Below are positions 26,780 through 35,349 of a stretch of 64,000 nt of DNA, in pieces. Source of the stretch: Micromonospora costi (lineage in GTDB: Bacteria > Actinomycetota > Actinomycetes > Mycobacteriales > Micromonosporaceae). How positions within the stretch are numbered: position 1 is the first letter of the stretch; each line of letters begins with the position of its first letter. Made by a program: the position numbers and the translations under genes. Under the pieces are notes generated by a model. It saw only the letters and a program-made list of their open reading frames with translations. It ran no database searches and was not told the DNA's origin. The DNA is taken from assembly GCF_003626655.1 (NCBI RefSeq), contig NZ_RBAN01000002.1, forward strand, positions 806,001 through 870,000, given 5' to 3'.

Positions 26780-26796
26780 CGCGACGTTACGTCGCG
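26780..26796. promoter_or_regulatory. palindrome upstream of the esterase gene
   Basis: CGCGACGT-T-ACGTCGCG, perfect 8-bp arms, 48 bp upstream of the esterase start and within the divergent promoter region. It may be an operator; no regulator gene adjoins it. Confidence 0.35.
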
Positions 26797-26917
26797 ATGA
26801 CAGGGCTGTGACATGGGGCACGGCTACACATTCACCATCTCCGTTGTGTTCCCCCGAGTCGGCGACAAGTTGGTGCCCCTCCTCGCATGTATGACCGGCA
26901 CGTCCAGATCCGATTGG

Positions 26918-26923
26918 TAACGT
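26918..26923 (+). promoter_or_regulatory. -10 hexamer TAACGT, leaderless start
   Basis: TAACGT ends 7 nt before the GTG at 26931. Confidence 0.45.
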
Positions 26924-26930
26924 CCGCTGC

Positions 26931-28757
26931 GTGCCGACCTCCCCGTCTGTGGCCGCCGGGCCCGCACCCGCCTCGCCGCCACGCGCCGTCCGGGGGCGCC
27001 GGGCCGACCTGATCGTGGTGCTGGCCGCGCTCGCGCTCGCCGTCTGGGTGACCAGCGGAATGTGGCGCGACCCGAACGTCCGGACGATCACGGTCAACTC
27101 CAGCGACCAGGCGCTCTTCGAGTGGCTGCTGGCCTTCGGCGGGCACGCGCTGACCCACGGGGAGAACCCGTTCTTCACGCACCTCATCAACGTCCCGGAC
27201 GGCGTGAACCTCGCGGTCAACACCTCCATCACGGTGTACGCCGTGGTCTTCGCGCCGCTGACGTACCTGGTCGGCCCCCCGGTCACGTTCCTGGTGATCC
27301 TCACCCTGAACCTGGCCGCCACCGCTATCGCCTGGTACCTGCTGTTCTCCCGCCAGCTGGTCCGCAGCCGGCTGGCCGCCGGCGTCGGCGGGCTGTTCGT
27401 GGCCTACTCCCCCGGCATGGTCTCGCACGCCAACGCCCACCTGAACTGGACCGCCGGGTGGCTGGTGCCGCTGCTGATCTGGCGGCTGTTCGCGCTGCGC
27501 CGGCCGGAACACTGGCTACGCGACGGCATCGTGCTCGGCGTCCTCGTGGCGGTCGCGTTCTCCATCGCCGCCGAGGGGCTGTTCTTCACGGCCCTCGCGC
27601 TCGGCGTCTTCCTCGTCGTCTGGGCGGTGCACCCGGCACGCCGGGCGGAGGCGCGGGCCGCCCTGCCGACCTTCCTGCGCGGGCTCGCGATCACCGCCGT
27701 GGTGGCCGGGGCGCTGCTGGCGTACCCGCTGTGGCTGCACTTCGCCGGCCCCCAGCGCTTCCACGGCACCGGCTTCGACCCGGTGGTCCACTCGGAGGAC
27801 ATCGCCGCGTTCGGCGCGTTCCCCCGCCGGTCCCTGGCCGGCCAGGCCGGGCTGGGCACCTCGCTCGCGCCCAACCCCACCGAGGAGAACTCGTTCTTCG
27901 GGCTGCCGCTGCTGCTCCTGTCCGTGGTCTGCTTCGTGGCGCTCTTTCGACGGGCCGACCCGGGCCGCCGAGCCACCCTCTGGGCGCTGGGTGTCACCGC
28001 GGTGATCTTCAGCGTGCTGTCCTGGGGGCCGGTCGCCAAGGTCGACGGGAGGCGCACCGACGTGCCCATGCCGTTCGACCTGCTCGGGCACCTGCCGGTG
28101 GTGAACGCCGCGCTGCCCGCCCGCCTCGCGCTGGTGGTGGCGCCGCTGATCGGCCTGCTGCTCGCGTTCATGGTCGACCGCCTGCGCACCCACCCGCCGC
28201 GGCACCGCTCCACCGAGGCGGCCTGGGCGCTCGGCTTCGTGGTCGCGTTGCTGCCGCTCGTGCCCACGCCGCTGCTCACCGACGAGCGGGAACCGATCCC
28301 CCGGTTCATCACGGCCGGCACCTGGCGGGACTACGTGTCCCCGGGCGAGGTGCTCACCCCGGTCCCGGTGGCCGTGGACGTCTATCCGGACGGCCAGCGC
28401 TGGCAGGCGTACGCTCTGGCCCACCGGCAGGGCGAGTTCCGCATCCCGGCCGGGTTCTTCCTCGGCCCCGGCGGCCCGGACGGCCGGGGCCGCATCGGGC
28501 CCGTGCCGCGCACGTTCAGCGCGCTCATGGACCAGGCCGGCCGGACGGGGCTGGTGCCCATCGTCACGGACGGCACGATCCGGGAGGTCCGGGCAGACCT
28601 CGCGTACTGGCGGGTCGAGGCGGTGGTGCTGCCCGACCAGGTGCACGGCGCGAAGTTCGAGGTCGACGAGGACGCCGTCCGGCGTACGGCGACCGCGCTG
28701 CTGGGCCGGCCGGAGCGGGTCGACGACGTGTGGCTCTGGCGGGTCCCCCGCTCCTGA
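26931..28757 (+). CDS. polytopic membrane protein, GT-C-like
   Basis: 608 residues with about eleven membrane helices and a C-terminal extracytoplasmic region of ~150 residues. After the first helix a large loop carries TVNSSDQALFEWLLAFGGHALTHGENPFFTHLINVPDG, the position where GT-C glycosyltransferases keep their catalytic acidic residue. LNWTAGWLVPLLIWRLFAL and HLPVVNAALPARLALVV recur in uncharacterised actinobacterial membrane proteins. It is therefore a probable polyprenyl-phosphate-sugar transferase, but no sugar or acceptor can be named. GTG start chosen from TAACGT 7 nt upstream. Confidence 0.75.
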   Translation: MPTSPSVAAGPAPASPPRAVRGRRADLIVVLAALALAVWVTSGMWRDPNVRTITVNSSDQALFEWLLAFGGHALTHGENPFFTHLINVPDGVNLAVNTSITVYAVVFAPLTYLVGPPVTFLVILTLNLAATAIAWYLLFSRQLVRSRLAAGVGGLFVAYSPGMVSHANAHLNWTAGWLVPLLIWRLFALRRPEHWLRDGIVLGVLVAVAFSIAAEGLFFTALALGVFLVVWAVHPARRAEARAALPTFLRGLAITAVVAGALLAYPLWLHFAGPQRFHGTGFDPVVHSEDIAAFGAFPRRSLAGQAGLGTSLAPNPTEENSFFGLPLLLLSVVCFVALFRRADPGRRATLWALGVTAVIFSVLSWGPVAKVDGRRTDVPMPFDLLGHLPVVNAALPARLALVVAPLIGLLLAFMVDRLRTHPPRHRSTEAAWALGFVVALLPLVPTPLLTDEREPIPRFITAGTWRDYVSPGEVLTPVPVAVDVYPDGQRWQAYALAHRQGEFRIPAGFFLGPGGPDGRGRIGPVPRTFSALMDQAGRTGLVPIVTDGTIREVRADLAYWRVEAVVLPDQVHGAKFEVDEDAVRRTATALLGRPERVDDVWLWRVPRS

Positions 28758-28773
28758 CGGGCCGTCCGCACGA

Positions 28774-28816
28774 GGCCCGGCCGCCGGCCGACCCCCGGCC
28801 CGCCGCCGGCCGGGCC
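28774..28816 (+). terminator. GC-rich hairpin after the GT-C-like gene
   Basis: 15-nt arms, 28774-28788 and 28802-28816, one mismatch, 13-nt loop, located between the membrane protein gene and lipB. Confidence 0.55.
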
Positions 28817-28884
28817 CCACTCGGCGCCGGCACGGCGGCGCACCGGTGAGGCGGCTCACCAGCGCTTCCGGCCCGCCACGGGAC

Positions 28885-28890
28885 TACGCT
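28885..28890 (+). promoter_or_regulatory. -10 hexamer TACGCT of lipB
   Basis: TACGCT ends 7 nt before the lipB GTG at 28898. Confidence 0.5.
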
Positions 28891-28897
28891 GAACGGC

Positions 28898-29548
28898 GTG
28901 AGCACGACGACCTCCCCCGGCCTCACGGCCGTCCGCGCCGGTGTCCTCGACTACCAGGCCGCCTGGGATGAGCAGCGCCGGTTGCACGAGTCGGTGGTGG
29001 CCGGCGAGCAGGGCGACACCGTCCTGCTGCTGGAGCACCCGAGCGTCTACACGGCCGGCAAGCGCACCGAACCCTGGGACCGGCCGATGGACGGCACCCC
29101 GGTCATCGACGTCGACCGGGGTGGCAAGATCACCTGGCACGGCCCCGGCCAGCTCGTCGGCTACCCGATCGTGCGGCTGCCCGACCCCGTCGACGTGGTC
29201 GCCTACGTCCGGCGCACCGAGCAGATGCTGATCGACGTCTGCGCCGAGTTCGGGTTGACCGCCGGCCGGGTCGAGGGCCGCAGCGGGGTGTGGGTGCCCG
29301 AGGACGACCGGGGGCCGGCCCGCAAGGTCGCAGCGATCGGCATCCGGGTGGCCCGCGGCGTGACCCTGCACGGGTTCTCGATCAACTGCGACTGTGACCT
29401 CACGTACTTCGACCGGATCGTGCCGTGCGGCATCCGTGACGCCGGCACCACGTCCCTCACCGCCGAGCTGGGCCGCCCGGTCACCGTCGCCGACGTGCTG
29501 CCCGTCGTGGAGCGGCACCTGCCCACCCTCACGGCCGTCGAGTCCTGA
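28898..29548 (+). CDS. lipB: octanoyltransferase LipB
   Basis: 216 residues. Transfers octanoate from acyl carrier protein to the lipoyl-domain lysine of E2 and GcvH proteins, the first step of lipoate synthesis. Conserved blocks: [42 protein letters not shown] with catalytic K143, [11 protein letters not shown], and VPCGI with catalytic C177. Its likely substrates SucB and the glycine cleavage carrier connect it to genes at 9.7-16.4 kb. It is followed after 5 bp by a VOC gene and then nadE, probably one operon; lipA lies 3 kb downstream beyond the aspS gene. Confidence 0.96.
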   Translation: MSTTTSPGLTAVRAGVLDYQAAWDEQRRLHESVVAGEQGDTVLLLEHPSVYTAGKRTEPWDRPMDGTPVIDVDRGGKITWHGPGQLVGYPIVRLPDPVDVVAYVRRTEQMLIDVCAEFGLTAGRVEGRSGVWVPEDDRGPARKVAAIGIRVARGVTLHGFSINCDCDLTYFDRIVPCGIRDAGTTSLTAELGRPVTVADVLPVVERHLPTLTAVES

Positions 29549-29553
29549 CCCGG

Positions 29554-29946
29554 ATGCAGATCGACCTCGTCACCATCGTGGTCGCCGAGTACGACCCGGC
29601 GATCGCCTTCTTCACCGAGGTTCTCGGCTTCGAGCTGGCCGAGGACGAGCCGTCGCTCACCAACGACGGCCGCCCCAAGCGCTGGGTGGTGGTCCGCCCG
29701 CCCGGTGCCCAGACCGGTCTGCTCCTCGCCCGGGCCGACGGGAACGAGCAGGCCGCCGCTATCGGCAACCAGGTCGCCGGGCGGGTCGGCTTCTTCCTGC
29801 GGGTGGACGACTTCGACGCCACGTACCGCCGCATGGTGGACGCCGGCGTCGAGTTCGTCCGGCCGCCGCGCACCGAGGCGTACGGCACGGTCGCCGTCTT
29901 CCGCGACATCGCCGGCAACCGCTGGGACCTGCTGGGCCCCGCCTGA
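29554..29946 (+). CDS. VOC-superfamily (glyoxalase-like) protein
   Basis: 130 residues forming two beta-alpha-beta-beta-beta modules: IDLVTIVVAEYDPAIAFFTEVLGFELAEDEPS and GFFLRVDDFDATYRRMVDAGVEFVRPP...GTVAVFRDIAGNRWDLLGP. The metal-binding positions of glyoxalase I are not clearly conserved at the N-terminus (Asp replaces His), while the final E/D-N-x-W-D-L is typical of the VOC fold. The gene is sandwiched between lipB and nadE with gaps of 5 and 16 bp. Substrate unknown. Confidence 0.88.
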   Translation: MQIDLVTIVVAEYDPAIAFFTEVLGFELAEDEPSLTNDGRPKRWVVVRPPGAQTGLLLARADGNEQAAAIGNQVAGRVGFFLRVDDFDATYRRMVDAGVEFVRPPRTEAYGTVAVFRDIAGNRWDLLGPA

Positions 29947-29962
29947 CACCGAAGGGATCCCC

Positions 29963-30823
29963 GTGACCGAAGCGCTGACGACGCAGCAGCGGATCGCCGC
30001 CGACCTCCAGGTGTCGCCGGTCTTCGACGCCGCCGCCGAGATCGAACGCCGGGTGGTCTTCCTCGCCGACCGCCTGGTCGACACCGGGCTGTCCGCGCTG
30101 GTGCTCGGCATCAGCGGCGGGGTGGACTCCACCACCGCGGGTCGCCTCTGCCAGCTCGCGGTCGAACGGGCCCGCGACGCCGGTCACCCGGCGACGTTCG
30201 TGGCCATGCGGCTGCCGTACGGCGTGCAGGCCGACGAGTACCACGCCCAGGCGGCGCTGGCGTTCATCCGGCCCGACCGGGTGCTCACGGTCGACGTGAA
30301 GCCCGCCAGCGACGCCGCGCTCGACGCGTTGGTCGCGGGTGGGCTGACCTTCCGCGACGCCGCCCAGCAGGATTTCGTGCACGGCAACGTCAAGGCCCGG
30401 CAGCGCATGATCGCCCAGTACGCGGTGGCCGGCGCGCTGGGCGGCCTGGTGGTCGGCACCGACCACGCGGCCGAGGCGGTCACCGGCTTCTTCACCAAGC
30501 ACGGCGACGGGGCGGCGGACGTCGTACCGCTCACCGGGCTGACCAAGCGGCGGGTGCGGGCCATCGCCGCGACGCTCGGCGCCCCCGCCGACCTGGTCGG
30601 CAAGGCGCCCACGGCCGACTTGGAGAGCCTGGCCCCGGGCAAGCTCGACGAGGACGCGCTCGGCCTCGCGTACGAGCACATCGACGAGTACCTGGAGGGC
30701 GGGTCCGTCCCGGTCGAGGTGGAGGAGGCGCTGGTCGCCCGGTACCGGGCCACCGAGCACAAGCGCTGCCTGCCCGTCGCGCCCGCGGGGGTCGTCACCC
30801 CTCTCGCCCCCGCCAACCGCTGA
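29963..30823 (+). CDS. nadE: NH3-dependent NAD+ synthetase
   Basis: 286 residues, the short form without a glutaminase domain. LVLGISGGVDSTTAGRL is the PP-loop, followed by FVAMRLPYGVQADEYHAQAAL, NVKARQRMIAQYAVA, GTDHAAEAVTGFFTKHGDGAADVVPLTGLTKRRVRAIA and KAPTADLESLAPGKLDEDALG, all diagnostic of the E. coli/Bacillus type. It amidates deamido-NAD using ammonia. GTG at 29963 gives an N-terminus of normal length and is 16 bp from the preceding gene. A second, glutamine-dependent synthetase is encoded at 59.7 kb. Confidence 0.95.
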   Translation: MTEALTTQQRIAADLQVSPVFDAAAEIERRVVFLADRLVDTGLSALVLGISGGVDSTTAGRLCQLAVERARDAGHPATFVAMRLPYGVQADEYHAQAALAFIRPDRVLTVDVKPASDAALDALVAGGLTFRDAAQQDFVHGNVKARQRMIAQYAVAGALGGLVVGTDHAAEAVTGFFTKHGDGAADVVPLTGLTKRRVRAIAATLGAPADLVGKAPTADLESLAPGKLDEDALGLAYEHIDEYLEGGSVPVEVEEALVARYRATEHKRCLPVAPAGVVTPLAPANR

Positions 30824-30863
30824 CGATCCGCCGCCACGGCGGAACAACGGCGCAGACCCGCGG

Positions 30864-30898
30864 CCGGGTACCCCTCGCCGACGGCGAGGGGTACCCGG
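30864..30898. terminator. hairpin terminator between nadE and aspS
   Basis: Perfect 17-bp inverted repeat, 30864-30880 and 30882-30898, in the gap of two convergent genes. Confidence 0.8.
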
Positions 30899-30919
30899 AT
30901 GCCGGACGCGATCACCCGG

Positions 30920-32206
30920 TCAGGGTGTGAGGCGGTGCAGGTCCCGTGGGAACGCGGTGACCTCACGGACGTTGGCCGCGCCGGTCAGGCGGGCGACGAA
31001 ACGCTCCAGGCCGATGGCGAAACCGCCGTGCGGCGGCATCCCGTGCCGGAACGCGTCCAGGTAGCCCGCGTACGGCTCGACCGGCTCGCCCCGCTGCGCG
31101 AGCGCGGCCAGGTAGTCGGCGTGCCGGTGCAGCCGCTGACCGCCGGTGACCAGCTCCACCCCACGGAAGAGCAGGTCGAAGCCGTTGCTGTAGCCGGGCC
31201 GGGCCGGGTCCGGGTGGGTGTAGAACGGGCGCTTCGCCATCGGGTACCCGGTGACGAAGAGGAAGTCCGACCCGTGCTCGCGCTGCGCCCACGCACCAAG
31301 CGCGCGCTCGTGTGCCGGGGCGAGGTCGGGCTCGTCGGCCGGCGCGCCCGCGATCTTCAACGCCTCGGTGAAGTGCACCGCCGGGATCTCCGCGGGCACC
31401 GCCGGGAGCGGAAGCCCCAGCGTCGCCACCGCGCCCGCGGCCCGCTCCGCGACGCTGTCCAGCATCGCGGCGACGACGTCCCGCAGCACGCGCATCACGT
31501 CGCGGTGGTCGGCGACGAAACCCAACTCGGCGTCGAGCGACGTGTACTGGGCGAGGTGCCGGACGGTGTCGTGCGGCTCGGCCCGGAAGACCGGCCCCAC
31601 CTCGTACACCCGCTCGAAGACGCCCACCATGAGCTGCTTGTAGAACTGGGGCGACTGCGCCAGGTACGCGGGCCGGCCGAACCAGTCCAGCGCGAACACG
31701 TTCGCGCCGGACTCGGTGGACGAGCTGACCACCTTCGGCGTGTGGATCTCGACGAAGTCCCGGGCGTCGAGTGCGGCCCGGAAGCCGGCCACGCCGGCCG
31801 CCGAGACGCGCAGCGCCGCCGACCGCAGCGGATGCCGCAGCGCGACCGGGGCGTTGTCGAGCTGGGTGGGCAGGCTCGCGGTGAGCGCCGGCCGGTAGAG
31901 GTCGAACGGCGGCGGCACCGCGGGCGGGCCGAGCGGACGTACCACCGGGTCGGTCAGCTCGACCCCGGCGGGCGCCACGTCGTTCGCGACCACCGTGCCG
32001 GTGACCTCGACGACGGTCTCCTCGGTGAGCGCCTCGACCTGCGCGCGCACGGCCGGGTCGGTCACCACCACCTGGGACAGGCCCGCGGCGTCCCGCACGA
32101 TCAGGAACGTCACGGCCTTGAGCAGCCGACGGCGGTGCACCCAGCCGGCGATCCGGACGGTCCGGCCGACGTGGGTGGGGAGCTGCTGGGAAAGGATGCG
32201 TTGCAC
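30920..32206 (-). CDS. aspS: archaeal-type aspartate-tRNA(Asp/Asn) ligase
   Basis: 428 residues. N-terminal OB-fold anticodon domain (GRTVRIAGWVHRRRLLKAVTFLIVRDAAG) and class II core: motif 2 (EVGPVFRAEPHDTVRHLAQYTSLDAELGF) and motif 3 (GGFAIGLERFVARLTG). It lacks the bacterial GAD insertion, so it is the short archaeal/eukaryal type, usually non-discriminating, charging tRNA-Asp and often tRNA-Asn with aspartate. Start GTG 32206 is fixed by AGGAGG at 32213-32218. A T-box leader with its own promoter precedes it, so it is predicted to be induced when its tRNA is uncharged. Confidence 0.9.
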   Translation of the reverse strand: MQRILSQQLPTHVGRTVRIAGWVHRRRLLKAVTFLIVRDAAGLSQVVVTDPAVRAQVEALTEETVVEVTGTVVANDVAPAGVELTDPVVRPLGPPAVPPPFDLYRPALTASLPTQLDNAPVALRHPLRSAALRVSAAGVAGFRAALDARDFVEIHTPKVVSSSTESGANVFALDWFGRPAYLAQSPQFYKQLMVGVFERVYEVGPVFRAEPHDTVRHLAQYTSLDAELGFVADHRDVMRVLRDVVAAMLDSVAERAAGAVATLGLPLPAVPAEIPAVHFTEALKIAGAPADEPDLAPAHERALGAWAQREHGSDFLFVTGYPMAKRPFYTHPDPARPGYSNGFDLLFRGVELVTGGQRLHRHADYLAALAQRGEPVEPYAGYLDAFRHGMPPHGGFAIGLERFVARLTGAANVREVTAFPRDLHRLTP

Positions 32207-32475
32207 GGCGTACCTCCTCTGTCGATCGCAACGCGATCCCGGGAGGCGCGGGCGAGCGGGTCCTCGCGGTGCCACCGCACCTTCGCCCCCGCGCAGGCGG
32301 GGGCCTCGTTCGTCGCCCGTGACGTGGGCCAGACGGCGGGCTCTACTGGGCGCACGGCCGTTCCTCCCGCTGCTCGGGAGGGTCTTCACGGGCCGTCGCC
32401 AGACCGCCTCTCAGCACGTCGGCGGCTCTCTGCACTGGCGGGTCGGGCCGCTACTCGGCTCCGTCATCGCAGTTG
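32207..32475 (-). promoter_or_regulatory. T-box leader of aspS, predicted translational control
   Basis: The minus strand holds a T-box core, AAGGTGCGGTGGCACCGCGA (about 32282-32263), after a stem I region with GATGACGGAGCCGAGTAGCG and GCAGAGAGCCGCC...GTGCTGAGAGGCGG. The bulge TGGC can pair with a tRNA 3' end GCCA, matching discriminator G73 of tRNA-Asp and tRNA-Asn. A GAC triplet at 32384-32382 is a candidate Asp specifier. Downstream, CCTCCC (32246-32241) can pair with the ribosome site around a GATCGC-GTT-GCGATC hairpin, forming a sequestrator, as in actinobacterial translational T-boxes. The leader fills the gap of ~400 bp shared with lipA. Confidence 0.82.
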
Positions 32476-32481
32476 CCGGGG

Positions 32482-32510
32482 ACGATAGCAGCGATCACCC
32501 CCGGCTGTAA
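32482..32510 (-). promoter_or_regulatory. promoter of the aspS T-box leader
   Basis: On the minus strand TTACAG (32510-32505) and TATCGT (32487-32482) are separated by 17 bp. Predicted transcript start near 32475, just before stem I of the T-box. Confidence 0.6.
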
Positions 32511-32600
32511 CGGAGTTTTGTCCGGTCCGGTGTCCGGCGTCACAAGGTCCGGGGACGTGACGCCGGTCGCCCGACGTACATCGACAGCCGCCGTCCGGCG

Positions 32601-32606
32601 TAGGCT
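32601..32606 (+). promoter_or_regulatory. -10 hexamer TAGGCT of lipA
   Basis: TAGGCT ends 7 nt before the lipA GTG at 32614; predicted leaderless mRNA. Confidence 0.5.
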
Positions 32607-32613
32607 CGGTTTC

Positions 32614-33606
32614 GTGACGATCGAGCACTCCGCGCCGACGACCGGCCAGGCCGCGCGTACCGCGACGCCCGCCCCCGAGGGGCGGCGCATGCTGCGGATC
32701 GAGGCCCGCAACGCCGAGACGCCGATCGAGCGCAAACCGCCGTGGATCAAGGTCAAGGCCAAGATGGGCCCGGAGTACACCCAGCTGCGCGGGCTCGTCT
32801 CGCGCGAGGGGCTGCACACCGTCTGCCAGGAGGCTGGCTGCCCCAACATCTACGAATGCTGGGAGGACCGGGAGGCCACCTTCCTCATCGGTGGCGACCA
32901 GTGCACCCGGCGCTGCGACTTCTGCCAGATCGACACCGGCAAGCCGGCCGAGTTCGACGCCGACGAGCCCCGCCGGGTCGCCGAGTCGGTCGCCGCGATG
33001 GGCCTGCGCTACGCCACCATCACCGGTGTGGCCCGCGACGACCTGCCCGACGGCGGCGCCTGGCTGTACGCCGAGACGGTCCGGCAGATCCACGCCCTGC
33101 AGTCCGGCTGCGGCGTCGAGCTGCTGATCCCCGACTTCAACGCGGTGCCCGAGCAGCTCGCCGAGGTGTTCGGCGCCCGCCCCGAGGTGCTCGCGCACAA
33201 CGTCGAGACCGTGCCGCGGATCTTCAAGCGGATCCGCCCCGGTTTCCGCTACGAGCGGTCCCTCGACGTGATCCGGCAGGCCCGCGCGGCCGGCCTGGTC
33301 ACCAAGAGCAACCTGATCCTGGGCATGGGCGAGGAGCGGAGCGAAGTGTCGCAGGCGCTCCGCGACCTGCACGAGGCGGGCTGCGAGCTGATCACCATCA
33401 CCCAGTACCTGCGCCCGAGCCCCCGCCACCACCCCGTCGAGCGGTGGGTCAAGCCGGAGGAGTTCGTCGAGCTGCGCGAGGAGGCCGAGGAGATCGGCTT
33501 CGCCGGGGTGATGAGCGGGCCGCTGGTGCGCTCCTCGTACCGCGCCGGCCGCCTCTACCGCCAGGCCCTCGACGCCCGCGACGGCAGCGCCGTCACCGCC
33601 GGCTGA
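32614..33606 (+). CDS. lipA: lipoyl synthase LipA
   Basis: 330-residue radical-SAM enzyme that inserts two sulfurs into octanoyl groups to make lipoate. The auxiliary cluster cysteines are C71, C76 and C82 in [12 protein letters not shown]; the radical-SAM cluster is C97, C101 and C104 in CTRRCDFC. The C-terminal LVRSSYRAG contains the conserved Arg-Ser-Ser-Tyr that ligates the auxiliary cluster through its serine. GTG at 32614 is chosen from the -10 box and the family N-terminus ([22 protein letters not shown]). It is divergent from aspS and follows the lipB operon in gene order. Confidence 0.97.
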   Translation: MTIEHSAPTTGQAARTATPAPEGRRMLRIEARNAETPIERKPPWIKVKAKMGPEYTQLRGLVSREGLHTVCQEAGCPNIYECWEDREATFLIGGDQCTRRCDFCQIDTGKPAEFDADEPRRVAESVAAMGLRYATITGVARDDLPDGGAWLYAETVRQIHALQSGCGVELLIPDFNAVPEQLAEVFGARPEVLAHNVETVPRIFKRIRPGFRYERSLDVIRQARAAGLVTKSNLILGMGEERSEVSQALRDLHEAGCELITITQYLRPSPRHHPVERWVKPEEFVELREEAEEIGFAGVMSGPLVRSSYRAGRLYRQALDARDGSAVTAG

Positions 33607-33649
33607 CCCGCTGCGCCGCCGGCCGGCGGCCGGGTGCCATGATCTGGCG

Positions 33650-35311
33650 ATGACCGCCGGCGTACGCCACGAGCCCACCGGCGCGCCCTGGGCGCTGCCG
33701 GTCTCCGCGCGTGCCCGGCTGGTCGGCGTGTTCACCGCCCTGGCCCTGCTGGCCGGGGTCGGCTACCGGCTCGCCCTGCTGGCCTGGGACGCCCCGCCCA
33801 CGAACAGCGACGAGGCCACCATGGGGCTGGCCGCGTTGCACATCGCCCGGGGGCAGGACTTCCCCGTCTGGTTCTACGGCCAGACGTACATGGGGACGCT
33901 GGAGGCGTACCTCGCCGCACCGGTGCTCGCGCTGACCGGGCCGTCCGTGCTGGGGCTGCGCCTGCCCACGCTGGCGCTGTACGCGCTGTTCGTGGTGCTC
34001 GCCTGGCGGTTGACGGTGCGCCTCGCCGGCGACCGGTGGTTCGCGCTGCTGGTCGTCGTGCTGCTGGCGCTCGGCTCGGACCGGATCGTCAAGAACCAGC
34101 TCATCGCGGGCGGCGGCTACCCCGAGATGAGTCCCGCCGCGGCCGCGCTCGCCCTGCTCGCGTACGACCTCTGCGCCGGCCGCCCGCGCCGCCGGCTGCC
34201 GCGCTGGGCGGCGTGGGGGTTCGTCGCCGGGCTCATGCTCTGGGTGGACCCGCTCATCCTGCCGTACGTGGCGGGCACCGGCGCCGTGCTGCTCGGCTTC
34301 CGGTGGCGGGAGCTGCGCGGCCGCGCCGGAGTGACGCTCGGTCTCGCGGCCCTGGCCGGCGCGGCGCCCCTGCTCGGGCACAGCCTGGCGACCGGGCGCA
34401 GCCCGCTGTCCGCCGTACTCGCCGCCGCGAACAGCGGCGCGGAGGACCCGGCCGGTTGGGCCGACCGGCTGCACGGCGGCCTGCTGCTCGGCCCGCCCCT
34501 GGGGATGGGCCTCTGCTCGCCGAGCCACTGCGCGACCTGGCAGCTCTGGTGGGCGCTCGCCCTACCCGTGCTGCTCGTCCTCGGCGCGGTGACCGCCTGG
34601 AACGCGCTGCGCGCCCGGTCGTCCGATCCCGGCCGGGCCACCGGGCCCGGCGCGGACGGCCGGGCAGCCGGGGCGGTGCGGCTCGCGGACGATCGGGTGG
34701 CCGGGGCGGTCCGGCTCGCGCTCGTGGCGGCCGCGGCGGCGACCCTGGCCGCGTACACGCTGAGCAGCGCGGCGGGGCGGACCCCGGTGGAGAGTTCCCG
34801 CTACCTGTCCTGCCTGCTCGTCTCCCTGCCGGCGCTGCTCTGGCCGCTGTGGCGCGCCGCGACGTCCCGGGCGGCCGCCCGGGGTGCCACCGCCACCGTC
34901 CTGGCGGTCGCCGTCCTCGCCGCGACCGTGGCCGGCAACGGCTACGCGACCTACCGCGCGGCCGGCACCGCGCCCGCCGCCCGGGCCGCCGAGGCCCGGC
35001 ACGCCGACCTCGTCGACACGCTGCGGGGGCTCGGCGTCCGGCACGTCCGGGCCGGCTACTGGACCTGCAACCGGCTCACCTTCGCCAGCGGCGAGGACGT
35101 CGTCTGCGCGGTGGTGGACGACGACCTGAGCCCCGGCTTCGACCGGTACGCCCCGTACCGGCGGGCGGTCGCGGCCGCGGCGGCGCCGGCCTGGGTCGCC
35201 CCTGCCGGCTCCCCGCTGGCGTCCCGGTTGGACGACCGGATGCGTGCCACCCCCGGCAGCCTCGACCTGATCACCATCGACGGCTACCGCATCTACCTGC
35301 CCCTCGGCTGA
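33650..35311 (+). CDS. GT-C/PMT-like membrane glycosyltransferase candidate
   Basis: 553 residues with ten or more membrane helices. After the first helix NSDEATMGLAALHIARGQDFPVWFYGQTYMGTLEAYLAAP has the acidic DE motif and aromatic loop of ArnT/PMT-type polyprenyl-sugar transferases. The middle is Ala/Leu-rich, with a charged low-complexity segment (ARSSDPGRATGPGADGRAAGAV) between helices. The C-terminal ~100 residues are extracytoplasmic (HVRAGYWTCNRLTFASGEDVVCAVVDDDLSPG). It starts 43 bp after lipA and leads into two small genes. Sugar and acceptor are unknown. Confidence 0.78.
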   Translation: MTAGVRHEPTGAPWALPVSARARLVGVFTALALLAGVGYRLALLAWDAPPTNSDEATMGLAALHIARGQDFPVWFYGQTYMGTLEAYLAAPVLALTGPSVLGLRLPTLALYALFVVLAWRLTVRLAGDRWFALLVVVLLALGSDRIVKNQLIAGGGYPEMSPAAAALALLAYDLCAGRPRRRLPRWAAWGFVAGLMLWVDPLILPYVAGTGAVLLGFRWRELRGRAGVTLGLAALAGAAPLLGHSLATGRSPLSAVLAAANSGAEDPAGWADRLHGGLLLGPPLGMGLCSPSHCATWQLWWALALPVLLVLGAVTAWNALRARSSDPGRATGPGADGRAAGAVRLADDRVAGAVRLALVAAAAATLAAYTLSSAAGRTPVESSRYLSCLLVSLPALLWPLWRAATSRAAARGATATVLAVAVLAATVAGNGYATYRAAGTAPAARAAEARHADLVDTLRGLGVRHVRAGYWTCNRLTFASGEDVVCAVVDDDLSPGFDRYAPYRRAVAAAAAPAWVAPAGSPLASRLDDRMRATPGSLDLITIDGYRIYLPLG

Positions 35312-35349
35312 CCGTCCCGCTCATTGACGGCCATGTCCACACTGGTGCC

